A stretch of 64,000 nucleotides of DNA, from assembly GCF_001647715.1 (NCBI RefSeq), contig NZ_CP015600.1:4836001-4900000 (forward strand), in the 5' to 3' direction. The notes beneath the pieces are model-generated. The model saw only the letters and a list, made by a program, of their open reading frames with translations. It made no database searches and was not told the origin of the DNA. A program made the translations under genes and the position numbers. Shown here one piece after another: positions 32,960 through 41,664 of the stretch. This DNA comes from Pseudomonas antarctica (GTDB taxonomy: Bacteria; Pseudomonadota; Gammaproteobacteria; Pseudomonadales; Pseudomonadaceae). Each line of letters begins with the position of its first letter. The first letter of the stretch is position 1.

Positions 32960-33811
32960 ATGACGATTACATCACCGGTCATCCGTTACCACGGCGCCAA
33001 GTTCCGGCTCGCACCGTGGGTGCTGCAACACTTCCCACAGCACACTTGCTACGTCGAGTCATTCGGTGGCGCCGCCGGCGTGCTGATGCAGAAGGCCCGA
33101 TCATATGCCGAGGTCTACAACGACCTGGACGGCGACATCGTGAACCTCTTCCGAGTGCTACAGGATCAAAATTCCCGATCGGGACTTGTTGAACGCCTAG
33201 TGTTCACACCTTATTCGCGGGAAGAATTTGAGTTGTCTTGGGAGCCTTGCACCGATCCAATAGAACGCGCCCGCCGAACGATCATCAGGGCTCAGATGGG
33301 CTTTGGCTCTGCCGGCGCGACCAAGGGCGTCACGGGTTTTCGTATTGACACCAAACGCCAATACGGCACAGCCCAGTCACTCTGGGCGGCCTACCCCGAT
33401 CAACTTGCAGAGGTTGGCCAGCGGCTGAGCGGAGTGTTGATCGAGAACAGGCCGGCAGTCGAGGTTGTTAAGGCGCACGACGGGCCGCAGACCCTGCACT
33501 ACGTTGACCCGCCCTACGTGCACGACACCAGATACAAGGGTGCATCAAGCGGCAGGTACTACAAGCACGAAATGGACGACACGATGCATCGGGAATTGCT
33601 GGCGGTTCTGCTCGAGCTAGAAGGCATGGTGGTTCTGTCTGGCTACCCAAGCGATCTGTATTCCGAATTGCTACCAGGCTGGGCTAGTTACGGCACTTCC
33701 GCTCGCATCAGTGCCGGGCGCGGCTCCGCGACCCGAACTGAATGCATATGGATCAACCCTCAATGCCACAGTCAGTTGAACCGTCTTTCTTTGTTTGGAG
33801 AGATACGATGA
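32960..33811 (+). CDS. DNA adenine-N6 methyltransferase (D12/Dam class)
   Basis: This 283-residue enzyme of the D12 (alpha) class has motif I VESFGGAAGVLMQKA at residues 32-46 and motif IV DPPYVHD at residue 183 (Asp183), plus RYHGAKFRLAPWV at the start. It should transfer methyl to adenine at an unknown site. With the cytosine enzyme upstream it gives the phage two modifications. A type II partner endonuclease is not visible, so a stand-alone protective role is likely. Confidence 0.9.
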   Translation: MTITSPVIRYHGAKFRLAPWVLQHFPQHTCYVESFGGAAGVLMQKARSYAEVYNDLDGDIVNLFRVLQDQNSRSGLVERLVFTPYSREEFELSWEPCTDPIERARRTIIRAQMGFGSAGATKGVTGFRIDTKRQYGTAQSLWAAYPDQLAEVGQRLSGVLIENRPAVEVVKAHDGPQTLHYVDPPYVHDTRYKGASSGRYYKHEMDDTMHRELLAVLLELEGMVVLSGYPSDLYSELLPGWASYGTSARISAGRGSATRTECIWINPQCHSQLNRLSLFGEIR

Positions 33812-33824
33812 TTAAGGCGAAACC

Positions 33825-34034
33825 ATGAACAACGGTAAATCCTTCCCCTGGAACCTTGACCTCACCGGCGTATGTGACCAGTGCGGTAGATCCCGTGCCC
33901 ACGGTAACCACCAGAAGTGCAGCAAAGCGCGCCAGGTTACCAACGCAAAGCGTCGGGCCGAAGAAGCCCAGGCCGGGGACACACCGGCACCTAGAAAAAG
34001 TGCCAGCCTGTTCTGGTTACTTCGCCAGCAGTGA
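33825..34034 (+). CDS. small cysteine/histidine zinc-finger-like protein
   Basis: 69 residues. CDQCGRSRAHGNHQKCSKA has the spacing of a Cys2-His-Cys zinc site, followed by a basic stretch and an uncharged end. Such short proteins occur in Pseudomonas phages before the integrase. The gene is followed by a strong terminator. Confidence 0.65.
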   Translation: MNNGKSFPWNLDLTGVCDQCGRSRAHGNHQKCSKARQVTNAKRRAEEAQAGDTPAPRKSASLFWLLRQQ

Positions 34035-34061
34035 TCGGCAACACTAAACCCGCAATACATC

Positions 34062-34084
34062 AGGCCCGGCGACGGGCCTTTTTT
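34062..34084 (+). terminator. intrinsic terminator at the end of the early/methyltransferase operon
   Basis: AGGCCCG-GCGA-CGGGCCT stem followed by TTTTTT on the plus strand, directly between the small zinc-finger-like gene and the integrase. It isolates integrase expression from the early operon. Confidence 0.92.
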
Positions 34085-34128
34085 CTTCCTGTTGGCAGAA
34101 TCTTTCAATACATCGCGTGGGGACGCAT

Positions 34129-35322
34129 ATGGCAGATGGCGTAGAGGCCCGTGGCAATTCAGTACGGGTCTATTTTCGTTTCAATGGCGAGCTGTGCCGA
34201 GAGCTTGTGCCCGGCGGCAACACACCGGCCAACCGGGACCACGCAAAACGCCTGGTGACGGTGATCGAGTACGAAATACAGGCCGGCACCTTCGATTACC
34301 GCCGGCATTTTCCCGAGTCAACCAAGCTGGCCGAGAACAGCTTCGGCCATTACCTGGACCTGTGGCTGACGATCAAGAGCAACAGCGTCGCTGCGACCTC
34401 TTTCCGTGGATATAAGAACAAGGCCGAGGTCCATGTACGGCCGCGCTGGGGTGACGTTCAGATCGATCAGATTGACCACCTGGACCTGCAAGAGTGGATT
34501 CAGGGGCCGCTGTCGAAGCGGCTGAAGAACAAGACCATCCGCGACATCATCAGCAATGTGCGCCAGGTGTTCCGGCTGTACCGCACCCGGAAGAAGGTCG
34601 CACACGACCCAACTGAGGGGTTATTTGTGCGCCTTCCCGATCCAGAGGCGCCCGACCCGTTCACCAGGGCGGAAATCAAGCAGATCCTCGACACGTACAC
34701 CAACCGCACCCAGGAGCTATTGATGGTGCAGTTTATGATTTGGGCCGGTCCACGGGTGTCGGAGACCATCGCGCTGGCCTGGGAGGATGTCGACCTGAAA
34801 CAGGGGACGGTGACTTTCCGTCGCTCCAAAGTGCGGGGGGCCTATCGCGTGACGAAAACCCGGCGCTCTACGCGTAAGGTGCGCCTGCTGGAGCCTGCGT
34901 GGGATGCCCTGCGCAAGTTGGACGCCATCAACCAGCTCAAGACCGTGGACACGGTCGACGTCGTCGAGCGGGACAACAAGACAGTCCGCAAGCACAAGCT
35001 GCACTTCGTATTCCTGAACACCAAGAGCGGCCTGCCGCACGTCAGCGACTTTGTCGTGAGGGACAGGTTCTTCAAAGCGCACTTGAAAGCGGCCGGCGTT
35101 CGCTATCGCGGTCCTGGCCAGTGTCGCCACACCTACGCCAGCCAGTTGCTGACCACCGGCGTGGCTTCGGTCGACTGGATCGCGGAGCAAATGGGCCACA
35201 CCAGCGCGAACATGATCAGGCAGCACTACGGCATGTGGATTAACGAGGACGGCCCGGACGTCATCGGCATGCTGCAGCACGCCCTGGGCATGCAGCCTCC
35301 AGGTGGTGACGAAGCCCCGTAA
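34129..35322 (+). CDS. int: tyrosine recombinase integrase
   Basis: This 397-residue phage integrase has an N-terminal arm-binding part (about 1-60), a SAM-like core-binding domain (about 75-160) and a catalytic domain from about 175. Catalytic residues are Arg209 (GPRVSE), Arg333 (CRHTYAS), His357 (MGHTS) and Tyr367 (HYGMW). The first His of the usual HxxR pair is Gly330, as in many phage integrases with a PGQCRHT-type box. ATG 34129 follows GGGGA; an upstream in-frame GTG is less likely. It sits beside tRNA-Ser, its probable target. Confidence 0.95.
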   Translation: MADGVEARGNSVRVYFRFNGELCRELVPGGNTPANRDHAKRLVTVIEYEIQAGTFDYRRHFPESTKLAENSFGHYLDLWLTIKSNSVAATSFRGYKNKAEVHVRPRWGDVQIDQIDHLDLQEWIQGPLSKRLKNKTIRDIISNVRQVFRLYRTRKKVAHDPTEGLFVRLPDPEAPDPFTRAEIKQILDTYTNRTQELLMVQFMIWAGPRVSETIALAWEDVDLKQGTVTFRRSKVRGAYRVTKTRRSTRKVRLLEPAWDALRKLDAINQLKTVDTVDVVERDNKTVRKHKLHFVFLNTKSGLPHVSDFVVRDRFFKAHLKAAGVRYRGPGQCRHTYASQLLTTGVASVDWIAEQMGHTSANMIRQHYGMWINEDGPDVIGMLQHALGMQPPGGDEAP

Positions 35323-35407
35323 ACCGGGGTCAGAACGCAGGCAATCCAGCAGCCTGTGTTCCCATGGATGTTCCCATATGGGCCTTTTTTGACCCCCTTA
35401 AAACACA

Positions 35408-35441
35408 AAACCCCTGAAAACTTTAACGTTTTCAGGGGTTT
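35408..35441. terminator. perfect 14-bp stem terminator, bidirectional, between int and tRNA-Ser
   Basis: AAACCCCTGAAAAC pairs perfectly with GTTTTCAGGGGTTT around a 6-base loop. On the minus strand the stem is followed by T-rich sequence, so it can end the tRNA-Ser transcript; on the plus strand it follows int. Whether it belongs to the phage or to the original host locus depends on the exact attachment core. Confidence 0.8.
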
Positions 35442-35455
35442 AGTCGTTTCAAATT

Positions 35456-35490
35456 TGGCGGTGAAGGAGAGATTCGAACTCTCGATACAA
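35456..35490. other. predicted attR: 3' end of tRNA-Ser
   Basis: Integration regenerates the tRNA 3' end, so the junction should lie in the T-arm/acceptor region of the tRNA gene nearest the integrase. phiCTX, as I recall, uses a roughly 30-bp core in a tRNA-Ser 3' end. The exact core cannot be set because attL is not in the window. Confidence 0.55.
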
Positions 35491-35545
35491 TTTCTTGTAT
35501 ACACACTTTCCAGGCGTGCTCCTTAAGCCACTCGGACACTTCACC
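35456..35545 (-). tRNA. tRNA-Ser(GGA)
   Basis: A 90-base class II tRNA: acceptor GGTGAAG pairs with CTTCACC, with discriminator G and encoded CCA. The anticodon loop CTGGAAA gives GGA (codons UCC, UCU), and the T-loop is GTTCGAATC. A long variable arm is present, as expected for tRNA-Ser. The gene is complete and remains functional after integration. It is transcribed towards the prophage. Confidence 0.95.
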
Positions 35546-35881
35546 GTATCTCGTCAAACCAGTTCAGTCTGTCGAGGCGCGCTAATGTAGTCGAAAGCCT
35601 TTCTGATGGCAAAGGTTTTTTTCAGAATTTTCATGCGGTTAGGCGGTTATGCCGTTACCCGCCCGGCGAGGGCGGTGATTCTGCCATTCTCGGGCACCGC
35701 TGGCATGCACTTGGGGCGGCTGCTGCGCCCTGCCCTAGGCCGTCTAACCTAATGAGATCCGGGAAAAGTCTGACTGAGTAGTCAGTCACGGCGCTTTACC
35801 GGGGCGGGCGTGGTGGGTAACGTCTGCGCATGCTCTTCTATAAACAGCCTATCTATAACAAGTCCTACAAGGAACCGCGTC

Positions 35882-36574
35882 ATGAGTGAGTTGATTGCCT
35901 ACCACCTCGAAGACGGTATCGCGACCCTGACCTTGAGCAACGGCAAGGTGAATGCCATTTCTCCGGCGGTGGTCAGTGAGTTTAATGCGGCGCTGGATCA
36001 GGCCGAGAAAGATCGGGCGGTGGTGATCATCACCGGGACGCCGGGGATTCTGTCGGGCGGTTATGATTTGAAGGTGATGACGGCCGGCCCTAAAGAGGCT
36101 ATTGGCCTGGTGACGTCGGGCTCGACGTTGGCGCGTCGCCTGTTGTCGCACCCGTTTCCCGTCATCGTCGCATGCCCCGGACATGCGGTGGCCAAAGGTG
36201 CGTTCCTGCTGTTGTCGGCAGATTATCGGATTGGTGTGGAAGGCCCGTTCAGCATTGGCCTGAATGAAGTGGCGATCGGCATGACCATGCACCACGCCGG
36301 TATCGAGTTGGCGCGGGATCGTCTGCGCAAGTCGGCGTTTCATCGTTCGGTAATCAATGCGGAAATGTTTGACCCGCAGGGCGCACTGCAAGCGGGCTTC
36401 CTGGATAAGGTGGTCGCACCGGAAGAGTTGCACGCGGCGGCCCTAGAAGCGGCCCGCCAGTTGAAGAAGATCAACATGAACGCCCACAAGCACACCAAGT
36501 TGAAGGTGCGTAAAGCGCTGCTGGAAGCGTTGGATGATGCAATTATCCAGGATCAGGGCCATATCCTGAGCTAA
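35882..36574 (+). CDS. crotonase / enoyl-CoA hydratase family protein
   Basis: This 230-residue crotonase-fold protein has LSGGYDLKVM and ACPGHAVAKGAFLLLSADYR forming the oxyanion hole region, followed by IGLNEVAIGMTMHHAGIELA. The usual catalytic Glu residues of enoyl-CoA hydratase are not both obvious, so a thioesterase, isomerase or related activity is possible. The frame is open upstream; ATG 35882 has a plausible AAGGAACCG site. First host gene after the tRNA. Confidence 0.85.
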   Translation: MSELIAYHLEDGIATLTLSNGKVNAISPAVVSEFNAALDQAEKDRAVVIITGTPGILSGGYDLKVMTAGPKEAIGLVTSGSTLARRLLSHPFPVIVACPGHAVAKGAFLLLSADYRIGVEGPFSIGLNEVAIGMTMHHAGIELARDRLRKSAFHRSVINAEMFDPQGALQAGFLDKVVAPEELHAAALEAARQLKKINMNAHKHTKLKVRKALLEALDDAIIQDQGHILS

Positions 36575-36596
36575 CACCCCGCAGCGGCAACGCCAG

Positions 36597-36623
36597 AGCC
36601 CGACCTAGAGTCGGGCTTTTTCT
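36597..36623 (+). terminator. intrinsic terminator after the crotonase gene
   Basis: AGCCCGAC-CTAGA-GTCGGGCT with TTTTT following, 22 bases after the stop codon. The next gene starts about 170 bases on; the space between contains no other feature that I can identify. Confidence 0.92.
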
Positions 36624-36787
36624 TACCGATACATCCGAAACCTCTTTAGCCGCTCTAGTCAGGCATTGTCGGCTTACGTTGAAACATGTACTTAAACATC
36701 GCCTATCTCCTACGTCTGTAGGGGCAATTGCCGAATACAGTGCACATCCGTACACTGCGCCACCTTTTGTCCCGATGGGCCGCGTCG

Positions 36788-37534
36788 ATGCTCTTTCTGT
36801 TACGTATGTTGTTGATGAGCCTGCACTTTATGGTTGTCGGTGTGCTGGGCGTGCTGTTGGGCATTTGTCGGCCGTTCAATCCCGACAACAGCCGCTTGTG
36901 CGCGCGCCTCTATGCGCTGCCCGCCATGTGGATATTGCGTTTAAACGTGAAGAGAGATGTCGACTCGCTGCGCAACAAGCCCGGCACGTGCGTGGTCATC
37001 GCCAACCACCAGTCCAACTATGACTTGTTTGTGTTGGGTACTGTGGTGCCTTACCGCACGGTGTGTATTGCCAAGAAAAGCCTGAAATGGGTGCCGCTGT
37101 TCGGCCAGTTGTTCTGGCTGGCTGGCAATGTGCTGATCGACCGCGGCAATGCGCACAAGGCGCGTCGCGCGATGCTCACGACCACGCATACCTTGCAGCA
37201 TCAGGACACGTCGATCTGGGTATTTCCGGAAGGCACGCGCAACCTCGGCAAAGGCCTGTTGCCGTTCAAGAAAGGCGCGTTCCATATGGCGATTGCGGCA
37301 GGTGTGCCGATCGTGCAGGTGTGTGTCAGCAATTACATCACCCATATGCAGCTTAATCAGTGGAACAGTGGTGATGTGCTGATACGCTCGTTGCCACCGA
37401 TTCCTACCGCAGGCCTGACTTCGGATGACATCCCTCAGTTGATGCAGACCTGTCAGACGCAGATGGATGAATGCATTGCCGCGATGGACCGTGAGCTGCA
37501 AAGTGCCGTAACAATCGAACTCGCTTCCAGCTAA
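36788..37534 (+). CDS. plsC: 1-acylglycerol-3-phosphate acyltransferase (PlsC)
   Basis: At 248 residues, this should be the inner-membrane enzyme making phosphatidate from lysophosphatidate. An N-terminal membrane segment (about 1-25) precedes the acyltransferase motifs: HQSNYD (NHX4D-type, His-Asp pair) at about 81-86, a second-block GNVLIDRGN, and FPEGTRN at about 155. ATG 36788 is preferred to a TTG 60 bases upstream, since the membrane segment begins there. Confidence 0.92.
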   Translation: MLFLLRMLLMSLHFMVVGVLGVLLGICRPFNPDNSRLCARLYALPAMWILRLNVKRDVDSLRNKPGTCVVIANHQSNYDLFVLGTVVPYRTVCIAKKSLKWVPLFGQLFWLAGNVLIDRGNAHKARRAMLTTTHTLQHQDTSIWVFPEGTRNLGKGLLPFKKGAFHMAIAAGVPIVQVCVSNYITHMQLNQWNSGDVLIRSLPPIPTAGLTSDDIPQLMQTCQTQMDECIAAMDRELQSAVTIELASS

Positions 37535-37576
37535 GCTGCCCAACACCTGTCCTCCTAATAAGAAGCGATCAGCACC

Positions 37577-38548
37577 ATGGGTAGAGTTGTTGCGGCAGCC
37601 GTTTACAGCGCCGGAAAGAAAGTCACCGATATTACCCTCGATGAGGGCGCGGCCTGGGCCGCCAAACCCGACCATTTTGTATGGATCGGCCTGGAAGAGC
37701 CCAACGCCCAGGAACTGGCCAACCTGCAACGCCAGTTCAACCTGCATGAACTGGCCATTGAAGACGCCTTGGAAAAGCACAGCCGACCGAAGCTGGAAAC
37801 CTTCGGCGATGCGCTGTTTATCGTGACCTACTCACCGGTACGCGAGAACGGCAAGCTGGTGTTTATCGAAACTCATATTTTCGCCGGTAACGGCTACATC
37901 ATTACCGCACGCAACGGGCACTCAGCGTCGTACGGCTATGTGCGCCAGCGCTGTGAGGCGCGGCCGCTGTTACTGGAGCATGGGGAAGATTTCGTACTCT
38001 ATGCGCTGCTGGATTTCGTCACCGAAAATTACCAGCCGGTGAGCGAGGCGATCCATGCCGAGATCGATGAGTTGGAACGCAACGTGTTGTGCAACTCCCT
38101 CAATGAAACCGATATCCAGAACCTCCACGGCCTGCGCCGTGACGTGCTGCGGCTCAAGCGTTATGTGGCGCCGATGGTCGAAATCAGCCAGGAACTGCAG
38201 AAGCTGAGCTTCCCGTTTATCGACAAGAACATGCGCCCCTATTTCCGTGACGTGCAGATCCACGTGACGCGGCAGATGGAAGACCTGACCACCCTGCGCG
38301 ATATCGCCAGCCAGACCATTGAGATCGGTGTGTTGCTGGAGGCCTCACGCCAAAGCGTGGTGCAACGCAAGTTCGCCGCGTGGGCGGCAATTCTGGCATT
38401 CCCCACCGCGGTGGCGGGGATTTACGGGATGAACTTCCAGAACATGCCCGAGCTGCAATGGCACTACGGCTATTTTGCGGTGCTCGGGTTTATTGCGGCG
38501 GGCTGCACCGGTTTGTGGGCGAGCTTCAAGCGTTCGGGCTGGCTTTAA
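37577..38548 (+). CDS. corA: CorA-family magnesium/cobalt transporter
   Basis: This 323-residue homopentameric Mg2+ channel has a large cytoplasmic N-terminal part, a long helix, and two C-terminal membrane segments (about 262-284 and 294-315) separated by the family signature YGMNF. Its stop overlaps the stop of the opposing amidotransferase gene by three bases. Confidence 0.93.
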   Translation: MGRVVAAAVYSAGKKVTDITLDEGAAWAAKPDHFVWIGLEEPNAQELANLQRQFNLHELAIEDALEKHSRPKLETFGDALFIVTYSPVRENGKLVFIETHIFAGNGYIITARNGHSASYGYVRQRCEARPLLLEHGEDFVLYALLDFVTENYQPVSEAIHAEIDELERNVLCNSLNETDIQNLHGLRRDVLRLKRYVAPMVEISQELQKLSFPFIDKNMRPYFRDVQIHVTRQMEDLTTLRDIASQTIEIGVLLEASRQSVVQRKFAAWAAILAFPTAVAGIYGMNFQNMPELQWHYGYFAVLGFIAAGCTGLWASFKRSGWL

Positions 38549-39270
38549 GCCGCAGTCTCTGGCTTGTGCGCGACAAAACGCATCATCCACTCCGCCACGG
38601 TGGCACCGTGGTGGTCACGTTCCAGGCTTGCCACGCCGTGGGTGTAGACCTTTTCCCCAAGAGTTGTCTGAAGAATCTCCAGCAACTCGCGGGAATAATC
38701 GTGGATGAATTCCGGGTGGCCCTGGAAGCACAGCACCTGGTCTTCGATGTGATACGCCGCATAGGGGCAAAAATCGCTGGAAGCTATCACCGTGGCGTTT
38801 TCCGGCAGGCTGGTCACTTGATCCTGATGACTGATCAGCAACGTCAGTTCTTCCACCACCGGGCTCATCCAGGGCGCCTTGGCATTCAGCGTGTAGTCGT
38901 GGATGCCCATGCCCCAGCCTTTGCTGGCGCGTTCAGTCTTGCCGCCCAACAGCAGCGCCAATAACTGGTGACCGAAACACACGCCCAGCAACTTGTCGCC
39001 GCGCGCATAGCGGTCGAGCAAGTAGGTTTTAAGGGTCTGGATCCATGGGTCGGTGCCGAAGGAATCGGCCTTGCTGCCGGTGATCAGGTAGGCGTCGAAC
39101 ACCTCATCATCTGACGGGTATTCGCCCTGGACGACGTTGTAGATGACAAATTCGGCGGCTATCGGTTGCTTGGAGAACAGGCGTTTGAACATCTGCCCGT
39201 ACCCTTGGTACTGATCGATCAAGCCTGGACGCAGGATATCGGTTTCCAGGATACAGACGCGTAGCGACAT
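38545..39270 (-). CDS. class I glutamine amidotransferase-like protein
   Basis: This 241-residue GATase1 protein has the nucleophile in GVCFGHQLLA (Cys about 94) and a GHPEF His at about 175, with a Glu nearby. It resembles the stand-alone amidotransferases annotated as GMP synthase-like (YfeJ/GAT-related). Substrate unknown; gamma-glutamyl removal is one known role of the group. ATG 39270 is chosen; an upstream frame lacks a ribosome site. Confidence 0.85.
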   Translation of the reverse strand: MSLRVCILETDILRPGLIDQYQGYGQMFKRLFSKQPIAAEFVIYNVVQGEYPSDDEVFDAYLITGSKADSFGTDPWIQTLKTYLLDRYARGDKLLGVCFGHQLLALLLGGKTERASKGWGMGIHDYTLNAKAPWMSPVVEELTLLISHQDQVTSLPENATVIASSDFCPYAAYHIEDQVLCFQGHPEFIHDYSRELLEILQTTLGEKVYTHGVASLERDHHGATVAEWMMRFVAHKPETAA

Positions 39271-39387
39271 AAAAAATACCTGACACGGTGATGGGAATAA
39301 TGCACACCCCAGAGCCTGCCTTGAAATACCCCTGCAAAGCAAGCCCCACCAAGTGCCTACCTGCAGCAGCGTCGGTGCGACGATTCA

Positions 39388-39472
39388 ACTTGCCCGCGAT
39401 GGCGTCATATCAGCCAATATTTGCAGTGGCTGACATACCGCTATCGCGGGCAAGCCCGCTCCCAAAAGGGTT
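39388..39472. repeat. REP doublet (GI/GII-type, REPIN)
   Basis: Two inverted REP-like units (ACTTGCCCGCGATGGC and GCTATCGCGGGCAAGCCCG) about 55 bases apart in the gap between the amidotransferase and FadB-like genes. Related units occur at four other intergenic sites here, all in convergent or downstream positions. Confidence 0.8.
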
Positions 39473-39500
39473 CTCTATTATCCAAAATATTGCGTTTCGG

Positions 39501-41648
39501 TCAGGCGAATAGTGTTCCCTGTGCAGCTTTTTCCAGTAGCAGAGCCGGCGGTGAGAACCGCTCCCCATACTGCTCGGCCAGGTAGCGTGCCCGAGCGATA
39601 AAGTCGTTGAGCCCATACTGGTTGATAAATTGCAGCGCGCCGCCACTCCACGCGGCAAAGCCAATGCCAAAGATCGAGCCCACGTTGGCGTCGGCCGTCG
39701 ACATCAACACGCCCTCCTCCACACACCGCACGGTTTCAATCGCCTGGATAAACAGCAAACGATCGCGTACATCTTGTGGCGAAATCTGATTACCGGGCTG
39801 TTCAAAGCGCGCTTTCAGCTCGGGCCACAGGTGTTTCTGCCCGCCTGTGGGATAGTCGTAAAAACCGCCTCCGGCCGCCTTGCCCACGCGTTTGTACTCA
39901 TTCACCAACAGATCGATCACCCGCGTCGCCGGATGCGTCGGTACCGCCTTACCTTCCGCCTGCAGATCCTTCGCGGTTTGCTGTCGGATATGGCTCATCA
40001 GGCTGAGCGATACCTCATCGGACACCGCCAACGGCCCCACCGGCATCCCGGCCTTGCGCGCTTCGGTCTCGATCATTGGCGCGGCCACGCCTTCGCCTAA
40101 CATCGCAATGCCTTCGTTGGTGAAGGTGCCGAACACCCGCGAGGTGAAGAAGCCGCGACTGTCGTTGACCACAATCGGGGTTTTCTTGATTTGCAGTACG
40201 AAGTCGAAACCTCGTGCCAGGGTTTCGTCGCTGGTCAGGGCGCCCTTGATGATTTCCACCAGCGGCATTTTGTCGACAGGGCTGAAGAAATGCAGGCCGA
40301 TAAACTTGCCTTGATCAGGCACCGCTTTGGCCAGGCCGCTGATGGGCAGCGTCGAAGTGTTGGAGGCAATCACCGCACCGGCGCCAACCACGTTTTGTGC
40401 AGCCGCCGACACCTTGGCTTTGAGTTCACGGTCTTCGAAGACGGCTTCGATGATCAGGTCGCAGCCAGCCAGGTCGGCGTCATCCTGAGTAGGATGAATC
40501 CGCGCCAGGGTGCTTTCACGCTGTTCGGCCGTCAGTTGCCCACGGCTGACCTGCTTGTCCAGCAGCGCGGCCGAATGGGCCTTGCCCTTCTCGGCAGCCG
40601 CCAGGTTGACGTCCTTGAGCACCACCTCGATGCCCGCACAGGCACTGACATACGCGATGCCCGCCCCCATCATTCCCGCGCCAAGCACGCCAACTTTACG
40701 CGTGACGTAAGGCGCGAAGCCTTGGGGCCGTGAACGGCCGGCGTTGATTTCGTTGAGCTGGAACCAGAAGGTACCGATCATGTTTTTCGCCACCTGCCCG
40801 GTGACCAGCTCGGTGAAGTAGCGCGTTTCAATCAGGTGCGCCGTGTCGAAATCCACCTGGGCGCCTTCCACGGCGGCACACAGGATCTTCTCCGGTGCCG
40901 GGAAGCAGCCTTGGGTTTTACTGCGCAATATCGACGGCGCAATTGCCAGCATCTGCGCCACTTTGGGGTTCGACGGCGTGCCGCCGGGGAGCTGATAGCC
41001 TTTGTTGTCCCACGGCTGCCTGGCCTCAGGATTGGCAAGAATCCAGGCGCGGGACTTGGCCAGCAGTTCGTCGCGGTCCACCGCCAGCTCATTGATCAAG
41101 CCCGCCTGCAGCGCCTGCTGCGCACGGACTTTTTTACCTTCCAGCAAATACGGCAAGGCTTTTTCCAACCCCAGCATGCGCACCATGCGGACCACCCCGC
41201 CGCCACCCGGCAACAGGCCCAGGGTGACTTCCGGCAAGCCGAGCTGCACCGACTTGTCGTCCAGCGCGACGCGGTAATGGCAGGCCAGGCAAATCTCCCA
41301 GCCGCCGCCCAGGGCAGCGCCATTAATCGCGGCAACCACCGGTTTGCCGAGCGTTTCCAAGCGGCGCAATTGCGCCTTTAACACGACCACACCGGCGTAG
41401 AAATCCTTGGCGTGCGCTGTGTCGACTTTGATCAATTCATTGAGATCCCCCCCGGCAAAAAAGGTCTTCTTCGCCGAGGTAATGACCACACCGGCCAGCG
41501 TGTCCTTCTCCGCTTCCAGGCGCGCGACAGTGGCCGCCATCGCCTCGCGGTACACACTGTTCATGGTGTTGGCGCTCTGGCCAGGCATGTCGAGGGTCAG
41601 CACCACGATCTGGTCCTGGCCTTTTTCGTAACGAATGGCTTCGGTCAT
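39501..41648 (-). CDS. FadB/FadJ-like bifunctional beta-oxidation enzyme
   Basis: At 715 residues, it combines an enoyl-CoA hydratase domain (about 1-190; GQSANTMNSVYREAM, INGAALGGGWEICLAC, GLPEVTLGLLPGGGG) with a 3-hydroxyacyl-CoA dehydrogenase domain from about 315 (VGVLGAGMMGAGIAYVSA NAD site; LIGLHFFSPV-like FIGLHFFSPVDKMPLVEI). It hydrates and oxidises acyl-CoA intermediates. The thiolase gene lies 16 bases upstream, so the order is thiolase then bifunctional enzyme. The frame runs far upstream, but ATG 41648 fits the family. Confidence 0.93.
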   Translation of the reverse strand: MTEAIRYEKGQDQIVVLTLDMPGQSANTMNSVYREAMAATVARLEAEKDTLAGVVITSAKKTFFAGGDLNELIKVDTAHAKDFYAGVVVLKAQLRRLETLGKPVVAAINGAALGGGWEICLACHYRVALDDKSVQLGLPEVTLGLLPGGGGVVRMVRMLGLEKALPYLLEGKKVRAQQALQAGLINELAVDRDELLAKSRAWILANPEARQPWDNKGYQLPGGTPSNPKVAQMLAIAPSILRSKTQGCFPAPEKILCAAVEGAQVDFDTAHLIETRYFTELVTGQVAKNMIGTFWFQLNEINAGRSRPQGFAPYVTRKVGVLGAGMMGAGIAYVSACAGIEVVLKDVNLAAAEKGKAHSAALLDKQVSRGQLTAEQRESTLARIHPTQDDADLAGCDLIIEAVFEDRELKAKVSAAAQNVVGAGAVIASNTSTLPISGLAKAVPDQGKFIGLHFFSPVDKMPLVEIIKGALTSDETLARGFDFVLQIKKTPIVVNDSRGFFTSRVFGTFTNEGIAMLGEGVAAPMIETEARKAGMPVGPLAVSDEVSLSLMSHIRQQTAKDLQAEGKAVPTHPATRVIDLLVNEYKRVGKAAGGGFYDYPTGGQKHLWPELKARFEQPGNQISPQDVRDRLLFIQAIETVRCVEEGVLMSTADANVGSIFGIGFAAWSGGALQFINQYGLNDFIARARYLAEQYGERFSPPALLLEKAAQGTLFA

Positions 41649-41664
41649 GACGAATTCCTTGGGC

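Larger units (their letters stand above)
1..35490. mobile_element. P2-type (phiCTX-like) prophage, left end outside window
   Basis: Every structural class of a P2-like myophage is present in P2 order (Q, P, O, N, M, L, X, lysis, R, S, V, W, J, I, H, G, FI, FII, E/E', T, U, D), followed by repressor, early operon, replication protein, methyltransferases and integrase. The integrase ends beside a tRNA-Ser gene, which marks the right junction. The layout, with int at the end opposite Q-P and a cargo gene beyond Q, matches what I recall of phiCTX of P. aeruginosa, which also uses a tRNA-Ser gene. No copy of the tRNA 3' end was found in the first 225 bases, so attL lies left of the window. All head and tail genes are open and the element may be inducible, which is inference. 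Confidence 0.93.

Noticed and set aside
35441..35456. attachment core extending through the terminator
   Set aside because: Cannot be tested without the left junction; only the tRNA part is claimed.
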